This document shows positions 34,780 through 44,817 of a DNA stretch of 64,000 nucleotides, piece after piece. The translations under genes were made by a program, and so were the position numbers. Numbering within the stretch: position 1 is the first letter of the stretch; every line of letters starts with the position of its first letter. The notes beneath the pieces were generated by a model. The model ran no database searches. It saw only the letters and a list, made by a program, of their open reading frames with translations, and was not told the DNA's origin. Origin of the DNA: Mesostigma viride (Eukaryota; Streptophyta; Mesostigmatophyceae; Mesostigmatales; Mesostigmataceae); the NCBI GenBank assembly GCA_009746045.1, contig RPFO01001021.1:542616-606615 (forward strand), in the 5' to 3' direction.

Positions 34780-36845
34780 ACGACGTCGTCCACCCCTTCA
34801 CTTTGGAGGAATTGGATGGCGCCCTTGCTCGCCTGCGGGCTGCGGTACGACGCGGCGCGCGGTCGGCACTCCTGCCGCGACCGCACTTTTCGGCTAGCTG
34901 AGCTGCTGAAGACCTCCGACCTGGCGGTCAGCGGGAACTTCTGCTGGCGTTCTGCAACGTACCGCGTTGTGCTCTAGCTCTGATCAGAGCTCCTCCGCCT
35001 GCTGAGTGGCAGACGGCCGGCCATCCGCCAGTCATGCATGCTGTACAAGAAGGGATCCGGCTGCTGACCCCGCGGTAACTATCGGGGTCAGTGCATGTCG
35101 CTGCCTCCAGAGCGCCGCGCAGAAGGTCTTCATAGTGATCATGCGCATGATGCTGCTGACAGGCTCCCCGCCGTGCTGGACCCACACCTGGGTGAGTCTC
35201 AGATGGGTTTCTGTCGTGGCCGTAGGCACTGTCATGGCAGTCATGGCTGTATTTGTCGCGCGCCGGTTGCAATGGACGAGGTGCGTCACATTTGCCCTGA
35301 TGTTTTTCTGGCGCTGGTCGTCATTTTTGTTGCCTATATATATCAAGGCTTTCGACAGGGTCCACTGGGAAGCTCTTTGGGCAATCCTAGCCCTCTGGAT
35401 CGCCGGTGTGCCGCCCTGGGCAGCGCGACCAGCGTTTATTGCTGCCATTCGCCGGCAGCCTGTATATGAGGGCTCACAGGCAGTAGTGCGGACTGCGGAA
35501 GGCACCACCCCACCATTCCCCCTTCACCACGGGGGGTGGCAGTTAGTGTACACGTCAGCCTGTCTCCCTACCTGTTCATCATATAATAATATTGTCCCAC
35601 GTGGATCGATCACGTCATGCGCCCGGCACGTGCACGCTTTACTGCTGGTTCGAGCCCGGCTTGGACATGCATCCTAGCTTATAACGATCGCGAATATGGC
35701 GGCGGTGGCCCTGGCTCAGACCGCCTGTCAGACCTGATTTATGTGGATGATACCGCCTCGTGAGCATCATACGCCCCGAGCACATTCAGACCTGGCTGGA
35801 CGTACTGTCTGGGCCGGCTTGGAGGTGCGGCCCGGGCGGTGCATGGGGTTGGAGATTAGTGTCAAAACTGAGGGGATGGTGATTGGGGCTACCAGTCGCC
35901 CGCCGCTGCCGCGGCTGCTAGACGGGACCGGCGGAGGTCCCGGCCGTTCGCTTCAAACTGCTGGGGACTCAGCACGCGCTCCCTGACACCGCCGACAATG
36001 TGGACATCCGCATCGGCCTGGCCTGGGCTAGGCATGCACCGTTCGCTCAACCTAAACCTACTGGCACTCGAAGGACCTCCAGGGTGAGCACGTATACCGC
36101 AAGCTAATGCTCCACTTCAAGGTCCTGGTCCTAACGGTGCTCACCTATGGCGCCGAGGCATGGACGCTCACGGACACGCTGCTGGCCACACGGCTGAACG
36201 GCACGGTTACCAGGATTCTCCGACATGCAGGGCCTGGACATAGATAGGGTTTTCCACACATTGGTCTTTAGAGTCTCTGTATCAGGGTATGCCTCGCATT
36301 TCGGACGAGATTAGGCAGCGTAGGATAGCATTAATTCGTAGTAGGACATCTTGCTCGCACCAGTCAGGTAGACACCGACCTCGAGGTCTGGCTGGCCCCC
36401 GGCAGCGGCTTGGCCAACCGGGCGGCATACCCTGACCTGGCCTGCCGCCAGGCCCCAAGGACATATTCCTAGAAAGATCGGGTACCTAAGCATGCCATGA
36501 CCTATTTACAGCTGTTGCTCAGTGGCCGACCTAGTGGTCCCAGCCCCTTTTGAACACCGCATTCACTACCACTGATCTCTTGCTTGGACTGCTATATATG
36601 CAGAACAAGAAGAGGTGGAAAACGATTGTCCAGGCTCACACGCTGGCCCCTGTGGGCAAGCCCCGTACGTCCCGGCCTAAAAGGACGGGGCGCTTTGCTG
36701 AGTAGAGTAGTTAGGGTGTTTCAGATTAGCTTAGAGTTAGCTTCGCGTTCGGTTTAATTCGCGCCGCTTCGCCCACCTCCATCCATCCAACAAGGGAATA
36801 TGTGCTACATGATCTCCCAACGGAGTCATGTTATAATTTAATTTA
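34780..36845 (+). mobile_element. LINE copy L3, most complete RT remnant
   Basis: With several frameshifts it reads FTLEELDGALARLR, AELLKT, NYRG-like, GESQMGFCRGR, a KAFDRVHWEALWAIL palm motif (about 35345-35395), GSQAVVRTAEGTTP, LIYVDD (about 35735; YADD changed to YVDD), GLEISVKTE and the ending near 36706. The 3' UTR ends with the hairpin at 36808-36830 (CATGA-CTCC, CAAC, GGAG-TCATG) and TTATAATTTAATTT. It is dead by many indels. It faces L4 tail-to-tail. Confidence 0.85.
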
Positions 36846-36859
36846 ATGTTTCCAAATTA

Positions 36860-37700
36860 ATTATTTATTTAATTAGACTCGTGTTCCCGTTGGGGAGTCA
36901 CGGAGCATTAACCCGGCCGATGGATGGATGGATGCAAACAATCCTACCGGTCTAATCTATCTACTACAACATCAAGCCAACTCTAGTCTAAGCTCTCTAC
37001 CCTAGGGGACCTGTCTGGTGTGCCTCCCGTGTGTTTGCAAACGCGCGGGCGCTTCGGCCCACGGGAGGGGGGTCGTTGTCCTCTATGACCTGGGCCCACT
37101 TGGCCTTGTCCATCATCTTGTTCCAAATCACGGAGAGGCCTAGGCCCCCCATGTCCTCGACTAGCTGTTCTTGGAAGGTGCGGGCCCATGCGGCAGCGAG
37201 CATTGCTGGGCCCAGCCCACGTAAGGAGGTGCCGGCCGGCCAGGCTGAGCTGGGCGCAGCCCCGCAGGGGGCCCACGTGAGGTGTCTGCCTGGTTGGCAT
37301 GCGATCGGCTAAGTGCCTTACTAGCTGCAGGCGCCGCTGGTGATATATGGTAACCGGAGACGTCCGTCCTATAGTCAGCAAAATTGGTGCGAGAGGTCCC
37401 CAGTTCGATTCCGGTCGGATTCATTTGCAGATCGCGTTTTCCGCGTTTTCCGCGGCCTGGCACTGAACGCAAAGGTTTTCACCTTTGCGGAGTGTCTGAT
37501 CAGAATATATGGCATGCCGAGGTACATGCAGGTCCTCATTGCGAACATGAGCAGTGTAGCGTACACGGAAAATGGATCGCAGCATGTTGGTGACCGCGCC
37601 GTCCAGCTTTCGGGCCGGCCAGGTCGGCGGTGAGGGTCCACGTCTCGGCCCCGTACGTAAGAACAGCCTGGAGGACTAGGACCTTAAACATGTCCTACAT
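36860..37700 (-). mobile_element. LINE copy L4 with nested SINE
   Basis: Leftward from 37700 the strand encodes QAVLTYGAETWTLTADLA and, after a frame change, NMLRSIFRVRYTAHVRNED, then beyond the SINE MLAAAWARTFQEQLVEDMGG to a stop at 36997. This is the RT C-terminal domain. The tail ends in CCATCCATCCATC, the GTG-stem CAAC hairpin (36881-36901, inverted) and TAATTAAATAAATAATT. Confidence 0.75.
37351..37504 (+). mobile_element. tRNA-derived SINE, copy 2, with 8-bp TSD
   Basis: Almost identical to 2491-2645. It is flanked by perfect ATATATGG direct repeats (37343-37350 and 37505-37512), which fix the ends at TAACCGG...GATCAGA. B box GTTCGATTCC lies about 60 bp in. It is inserted in LINE L4, so it is younger than that copy. 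Confidence 0.85.
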
Positions 37701-37754
37701 AATTATCTATCTGTGTTGTTGTATGTTTCCCAATGGATTGCGTGTGCCCACGGC

Positions 37755-37866
37755 CCATCGATCCATCCGTCCATCCTTCCTTCCTTCCATCGGGGTTAAT
37801 GCTAGCTCCATGACTCCCCGACGGGATCATGAGTTTAATGAATGAATGAGTTAATTAATTAATGTT
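37755..37866 (+). repeat. LINE-type 3' tail, CATGA-stem variant
   Basis: CCATCC/TTCC repeats lead to a hairpin at 37809-37831 with arms CATGA-(C)-TCCC and GGGA-TCATG around CGAC, followed by TTAATTAATTAATG. Confidence 0.65.
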
Positions 37867-38423
37867 TCCAAACGTCCAAGGACTGCACACGGTGCGAAGG
37901 CAAAAAACGTCCGGAGGACAGCGCTTTCGGCGGGAACCAACAGCCCGCGTATGCCAGAAAACATCATGTTACTGTAGCGACGCGGTATGGATCGATAACG
38001 AACCAGTGCCAAGCTCGGAACGGCCGCAAAGGAGATCTGGCATCACGGGGTTCAGATGCGTGGAGATACTACCGATATCCGGCAGCCGGTCCACGACCTG
38101 TTTGTAGAGCTTTTGCCAAGGACTTGACGGAGCATAATTTCTCGGTCATAGTCTTTGACCAACAAACGATGCAAGAGTTCAACAGGAGTGGTGATGAAAT
38201 CGACATGATCAGAACAAAGACGGGAAAAACGATCGATGCAACAGACTAAGAACTCTATATGAAGTGAGACAACTATGCCTGGACGCATGGCGATCCAACG
38301 CCGCGTACTCGATCGAGGACTAGGGTAGTTGTCTGAGAGGAAAGACGCAAAGGCCGCGTGGCTATCTCTAGGTAGACCTGCATGGAGGGAGACAGAGGGT
38401 AACAAGAAAGGTTAATTGATAGG

Positions 38424-38428
<5 letters not shown>

Positions 38429-38480
<52 letters not shown>
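38429..38480. repeat. (AC)n microsatellite
   Basis: About 25 AC units. Confidence 0.97.
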
Positions 38481-38849
38481 AGGACCAACAAAAACAACCA
38501 AAACTAAGAAGGAAAAGAGGAACTCTATGTATTCCTTCCTTCTTGTATGTACGTCTCCGCTGCGCACATGGGATCGTTGGCTGCTAGAGTCATGGCTGGG
38601 CACGTGTATAATATTATCTGTTACATGCTTTAGGTACCAAATCTAATTTTGCATGGCCCTGTAATTCGAGGCATGCGATTAGATTAATTTATACTTCTAG
38701 AGTTTGCAAGATCAATTCCCCTTGGAAGCATTTGTCGCAAAGTCAACTCGACCACCATTACTACGGTATTTATAGCTCTTGCAACCCCGCCAAATTTAAA
38801 TCTTCAGTGTCTGGAAAAAGACTTACATTTAAAATCCACGCATATGGTC

Positions 38850-38990
38850 TGGTCCATCCATCATGGAATATGTGCTACATGATCTCCCCACGGAGGCATG
38901 TTATAATTTATTTTTTTAAAAAAATATGGTCTGGATGCTCTCGATTTCTGGCCATTACTAGATGTCTCATTGATCTATGATAACTTACGC
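38850..38990 (+). repeat. LINE-type 3' hairpin abutting an inverted R4 fragment
   Basis: The hairpin at 38878-38900 (CATGAT-CTCC / GGAGGCATG) is followed by TTATAATTTA. At 38925-38980 a reversed R4 piece (ATTTCTGGCCATTAC, GTCTCATTGAT) follows. Confidence 0.55.
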
Positions 38991-39361
38991 CTCACTTCCA
39001 ATAATATAACACACATGAAAGATCGTAATCAAGTGTGAAGCGGGCCGAATCGATCTCGCCTTGCACGTCTCCATAGCGCTTGTAGCATCCCCATCCTACT
39101 TCCCAAATAAGACACCTATCAACATAATTGATATCTGCAAAACGATATCAACATGAAGCCTGGCGCAGCCACGTCCAGCCACAAACTAACACCCTTTCAC
39201 GTGGTCATCACTGGCTATCTCCCCGCTCCACGCACGACCAGCCACGCCCCGACAACGCTTCACGAAGGTCTACATCCCACGAGGGTGACCCCATCACCTT
39301 CCAAAAGCCTAGGTGACCGCGATGGATGCTTTGAAATCCCTCTGCAATCAAATAAGATGTG

Positions 39362-41367
39362 TCAACTCAGGTTGCTGTAAATGTCCCCCCCCTCGCCCCC
39401 CGCCGCACCCCCCGACAACCGCCGGAAGGGCGACCGCGCCGCCTCCTGCTCCTCGGCCAGCTTGGCCTCCTGCAGTCGCTGGATCAGCTCCAACCCATCG
39501 GCCGGGCGCGTGTAGTACACGCGCGGCGAGGCCGACCCTTGCAGCGCGTACGCGTTGGAGAGGGTCTCCCACCGCTTGCGCGGCGTGCGCGACTCGGCCC
39601 ACCCGTTGGCCGAGTCCCAATCCCCACCCCCCCGCCCTCCGTGCCCAGCCGGAGCGAGCTACTCGACGCACCCAGAGCGTCCAGTCCCCCCACCGCCGCG
39701 TCACACGCGTCGCCATCCCCACCCCCGAGACGGCTGGACCCGCCCACATCGCCCGCCACGCTCCCCCGCCCCCCTCGCCCGGACAACGAGGCACCCAGAA
39801 CGCTGCCGGACTCATCCAACGGCGAACCCCCGCTGCTATTGATAGCCTCCAGGCCGCGCAGCCGCAGCCCCCCCTTGTCGCTCACCGGAACGATTACGTC
39901 ATCTTCCCCAGAGAGCGACACTGAGGTGGATGCGCGCGCGCCCCCGTCCTTCTCCTGACCCTCCCCCTCCCCCTCCCCCGCATCATCGTCGCTGCTGCTG
40001 CCCGCAAACTCGTTCGCGCCGATTGGGACAAGCATGGTCTCCTCCACCACGCCCTCGCCCAGAAGGCTCTCGGGGTCCCTGAGGGGGATCGCCAGGTGGT
40101 CGCCCTCGGCCGCCGACCCGTCCTTGTTCCCCCCTCCCGCCGATGCAGTGGCGGCCGCCCCGGCGCCGGAGCTCGTGGCCGCGCGGCTCGTCCCGGCCGA
40201 AGAAGAGCGAATGGACCGGGTGTCACCTGTCCCCGCGTGGCCGGCGGTGCCTTTAATGCTGGCGCGGCTCTGCGCGTGGAGCTGGTCCGCGAGCATGGAG
40301 ATGGCCTCGTGCCATTCGGCGATGTAAGCGACAGGGTCGGTGAAGGAGACCTCAGAGGAGGACTTGAGCACAAACTTGCGGCGGCGGGACTTGGAGGACT
40401 GGAACGCCTCGAAGATGGCCTCCGTTGGGTCGGACGACTGGAACCAGACGAGGTCGCGCAGCTCTATCATCCCGCGCTCCTTGAGGTCGCCGTGGGTGCC
40501 CTCCAGGTAGTAGGTGAGCACGCCGGACGCCCAGAGCACGAACATGCGCCGCTCCCAGCGCGCGGGATACTTGTGCCGCTTCTTGAGCAGCCAGCCGCGC
40601 TTGACCTCGATCTGCGATAGCTTGGCCTGCGGGAGCGGGCGGGATTTGACGGTCGATGTTGGGGAGGAGACGCTGGATTGGGCCTGCGTGTCGCGCTCTG
40701 CCAAGGGGATGCCTGACTGCGCGTGATGCCGTTCCTGCATGACCGCGTCGTGGCGGTCCGTGAGGATGTCCACCCATTCCTGACGCTTCTCCACGCTCGA
40801 CGCCTTGAGCCGGAACAGGTGGACGCGGTTCTTCTTGTGCGGCTGGTTCCCTTGGAACGTGAATATCAGGTCGATGTCCTCCTCCTTGCTTTTCGCCTTC
40901 TTTGCGCTCTCGTCCACCCATTTCAAGGTCCACAGGCTGATGCGGCCCCGCTCCTCCAGTCGACCGTCCGAGAGTTCTCGGAAGTAACGGACTTCGTCGT
41001 CCTCGCGTAGAACGAAGAGTCGCCGTTCCCATACATGTGGCCGCTTGTGTTTCCGTTGCTTCATCAGCCAACCACGCTTAATTTCCTGAGACTCCGCCAC
41101 GTGAGCCCCGCTGTCGGATCCCCTGGATGAACTGGCTCGTTGGCCACCTTCCTTGCCACCTGCTTCCCCAGCGTCGGGGACGGCCCCCCAAGCATCCCTC
41201 TTCGCGAGAGATTCTGGTCCAGGAGGAAGGGATAAGCGCTCTCGCGCGCTTCCCTGAGCATGAGGGGATTGGACCGCTTGCTCCCGAAAAGAGCCGAGGC
41301 GATTGCTCGCATCTCCGCCCGCCGCGGACTCCGAACCATTAGTCGAGACTCGCAAAGGGAAAGGCAT
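39362..41367 (-). CDS. Tandem PH-domain protein, intronless, with a late frameshift (about 668 aa)
   Basis: Two pleckstrin-homology domains: about 97-205 (KRGWLMKQRKHKRPHVWERR ... RQEWVDIL, W198) and about 256-366 (KRGWLLKKRHKYPARWERR ... AEWHEAI, W352). Both have the opening beta1-beta2 Lys/Arg loop and the invariant C-terminal helix Trp, so phosphoinositide or protein binding at a membrane is likely. An acidic, Ser/Gly-rich tail follows. Near 39617-39632 (G/C run) the coding signal steps to another frame, where DWDSANGWAESR, RVYYTRPADGLELIQRLQEA and a stop at 39362 follow. Without the shift the ORF ends at 39484. The shift may be a sequencing slip in the homopolymer, or real. Start at 41367 is the first ATG of the frame. 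Confidence 0.85.
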
Positions 41368-42285
41368 TTCAATTGAAGTCGTACTCGGAATTCAATTTAC
41401 ACTACTAAGCACTTAGAACGAGCTATCCATTTCCTCCCAGGCCTAGCCGATTCGTGGAGGCGAGAACAGCTTTCGCAACCTTAGCTACCTAGCCTCGCAT
41501 AAACCCGTAATTACCGATGACACGCCCGGGGCTGACGCATCTACGCCCGCCATATTCAACGCAAAACAGGTCAGGCATGGTGAAGGCCTTTACAATCCAT
41601 GGGTATAGGACACCGGGGGTCAGATTTCATACCCACACCTGACCCACACTCGAATTGTACTGGAATTTGCCGTTGACATGATGGCCCCCGTCTACCTACG
41701 TCCAGGCATGTTCACCATCGCATCATCAAACGCGCGTGTTCACGCCCCGCATCAACATCAGGTTTCCGTTGTCGTAATGACTTGGCCCCCTGGCCGTCGA
41801 ATCTCCCGCAACTATCGTCAGCCCAACGCCGTAGTGCCGCTTCATGCCGGAAGGATACGGTCCTATACGGATTCCAACCTCCAGAGGTTCAACTCGTGTT
41901 GAGTTCACACTTCACAAGCGAGGGTGTACGGGTTCTATGCCCGAGAACGAGTCGTTGGCCAGGGCCTGAGCGCTGATGCCCGTCTCTGATGAGCCTCTTG
42001 ACGCCTAGTCAACCAGGTGTTTGGAGAGAAAATAATATATGCATGGAGATGGGGGGCGACCACGAGATGCCGCGTCGTGCATACTCTGTCGTGCTTGGGT
42101 GTTGAGTGTAGTGCTTGGAAAAAGGATAGTAGGGTGAAATTTTTGGGGTGAAGTTTCTTTCTTTTGCGGCCTGTTTTTCATTACAATTTCGTTGTCGAGT
42201 TGTCAGTGTAGGGTAAGAAGCCATGCTAATTCCGTGATAGCCTAAATTTGGTTAACAAGGTCCCCTTTCTGCCGGCTGAATTGCC
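41368..42285. promoter_or_regulatory. Divergent intergenic region, PH gene / small protein
   Basis: It lies between start codons on opposite strands. I saw no gene or clear core-promoter motif. Confidence 0.4.
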
Positions 42286-44057
42286 ATGGATGATCAGTAT
42301 GTCACGGAGGGTGAGGATCCTAGCCAGGCCCAAAAAGGTAAGTGGGAGATTGCAAGTTATGGACTAATCAGGGTTATGCTTTGCTTTGTTTCCCCCGTCG
42401 GTTGGTCCTAGAAAGTAAATCCCGGGCTTGGTTTCTTCTTCTGCCCGGCTACAATTTGCGATCGCAGATATTGACGATTTTGAAGCTCGTTTAGCGGGAA
42501 AGGCGTCAGCTGGGCGCTCCGCTCCAGCTCGGCCTGCGGCAAATGCCGGTACGATCGGAGTTCCGTTGGCAAGCCAGATCCATGTATGGTCTTGTTTGCA
42601 ATGTTGGTATGATTCGATGCTCTTTCCTGTCGGAGCTTCCACGTTTTGCTGATATGCGGTGGTTCACAGTCTGTTCTGTCAGTTAATTCTGGTGTGGTCA
42701 AAACTGTTTTTGTTGCCCTGCCATCTCACCTGCCTCTCTGGCTTTTGCAATATCTCTCCCCCTCTCTCCTGCATTGCAACCAGGCGCCAAGGTGGAGCAT
42801 GAAAGAAAACGCCCGAATTCCGGAAACAAGGCTGTCCCGCAGCACGTTCCGCCCTCCAGGATAACAGAGAAGGTGGGTGTACCAGATTCCAAGCTATCTA
42901 AAGGGGTGGCACGGGCGAAGCATTGTCCTTAACTTCTCCCATCGTTTGATAGAGCAGATTCAATCGCCAAAGCCGAGGCCCAGATCGCATGAGCCTTGCA
43001 GATCAACCACCATGCGGTGGGGGGAAACACCTCTGCCTGTGTGGAACCAATGTGGCAGCTTTCTTGGCCTTGACACCAAATGACTGGCCACCAAATGACA
43101 GCCCCCCCTGTTTCACACTCGTTTCCCAACCTGCTTTGCCGCAGTTCGTCATTCTGCCCTACCCGTCGTCGCCTATGCTTTTTCATCCCCTGGGCTGTTA
43201 TCTGCACATCATGCTTTCCCATCGCCAGGTTGTGTGAAATTTTATTTATGTGGATTGTCCCTGGAATAACAGGTGGCACGACTAGGAAGCTATGGAGATA
43301 GTGTGTGCATGCTGTACTAAAAGTTTCTGGGGGTAGCGCAGGCTGCTGGTGCATGGCATGGTGCGCTTATATGTAAGAACAGACTTGGTGCCTGTGAAGA
43401 TGAATTATTGTTGTAAGGGCAAAACATGCATCGCAAGGTTCTTTCAGGTCGTACGCAGCGGGGCAGCCCATGTTGCGTGCATGGCATGCCCAATCCTGTG
43501 TGATGTAATGATCTTACTCATGGGCGTTGGTCAGGGTATCGTTGGTTGGTAGTAAACGCATGCAGAGCCAAGCCTGGCAGTTCTCGTAGTCTATTCTTAC
43601 CAAGGTCAAGGGATATGACCCCCTTGGTATTATGGCGATACTCACGGTGGGTTTGGCACATGCTAGCCTCCCCTTGGTGCCGTTTCATGGGCGGTTCTAT
43701 CGGCATGTCCCACCGCCGGTTCCGTTGCATGGACGGTTCTATCGGCATGTCCCACCCCCATGGTATTCCATGCCATCACGGTTCGTGCAATGGCTCGTGT
43801 GTGTGCTTGCACACCGAGTACATACTTCCTCAGTTTGCTGTTGACACTGCTCGAGTCCTCCAACTGGTCAAGGTCTGCTGAAGCTCTTTTGAAGTTGTAA
43901 TTCTGACGAACATGATTATTGCTTTGTTGCTATTCACACGTCGGACACGAAATAATGCCCACGTCGTGGGTACCAGGAACAAGAGGAGGCGGATGCCAGG
44001 GAGGCCATGGATGAGCTGGACAAGTTTGACCAGAAGCTGGGTGGGGCGAGGGACTGA
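42286..44057 (+). CDS. Predicted 100-aa charged protein (4 exons), family unknown
   Basis: Exons: 42286-42337, 42468-42548, 42784-42872, 43977-44057; 303 nt, phases 1, 1, 0, with canonical GTAAGT, GTACGA and GTGGGT donors. The protein starts MDDQYVTEGEDPSQAQK, has DIDDFEARLAGKAS (18-31), a basic Ala/Pro linker with KVEHERKRPNSG, and ends in a short acidic helix EEADAREAMDELDKFDQ. No membrane segment or known domain is evident; the charge pattern suits a small nuclear or scaffold protein, but that is inference. The 1.1-kb last intron could hide a further exon: an IAKAEAQIA frame near 42960-43000 is suggestive but ends in a stop and does not fit phase 0. Confidence 0.55.
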
Positions 44058-44817
44058 GCCCGAACCAAGAGGGGCACCAAACATGATGTGTGCGTCTCGT
44101 CCACGTACATATTTGGTGGCACCCAGTGTCCACCCAGTGCCACCACATGCTGAAGACCCACGGAAACTTGCAAGGAAACTGTGGGAAACTGTGGTGAATA
44201 ACCCGGAACGATTCAATGCGGTCATCTAGGTGGCAAGGTGGCAGAAAAACGGCCACGTTTTGTAAACACGGTTGAACGGCCAGCGGAAGGGCTAAAATAG
44301 TGAATGAGAGGCTACTGTAATTGGAACCTTACACGTGCAACAAACTATTCAAAATACTCCATGACTTCACTGTGCATGACAAAAAATAGTACGTCGCACA
44401 TTGTCTTTTTATTTCGAAAATTATAATATAAAAATGCATACATGTTTTTATCGCTTGTTATCATGACATGCCACATCCACATCATTGCCATTGCCAAATA
44501 TCAAGTGAGTGTTTGACCACATAGGCTCAAGGCCGCCGTGCTCTTGTTCGTCCTATATTCGTACGTGTTGTTATCAAGATATTTGTGCCCGCAGTGCTCA
44601 ACACTAAAGACCTCACTGGTCAGTGTACCAAACAGAGTTCCATGCATCATGCATGCTAGACAAAGCCAGAATCAGTTCATCGAAACTGCATCACAACCAG
44701 TGTAACTTGGCTGGAATAGAACGAGCTTCAGCGGTCATTGTGATCAGCGAATCGCAGAACACATGCATTCTGGCTCTTGCTGCTTTGATCAACATTCAAA
44801 TTTGGCATTCTTCCTTA
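44058..44817. other. Convergent intergenic region, no gene seen
   Basis: It lies between the small-protein stop (+) and the LTV1 stop (-), and is AT-rich from 44.3 to 44.5 kb. It should hold both 3' UTRs. Confidence 0.4.

Larger units (their letters stand above)
37867..39361. other. Intergenic, repeats only
   Basis: Apart from the AC tract and the hairpin/R4 pieces listed, I see no supported gene. It includes the 3' flank of the PH-domain gene. Confidence 0.4.

Noticed and set aside
39359-40620. Plus-strand ORFs of 160-200 aa
   Set aside because: Shadows of the minus-strand PH-domain gene.
42950-43003. Candidate extra exon encoding IAKAEAQIA in the small-protein gene
   Set aside because: It ends in a stop and needs a different phase from the preceding exon; exons 3 and 4 join in phase without it.
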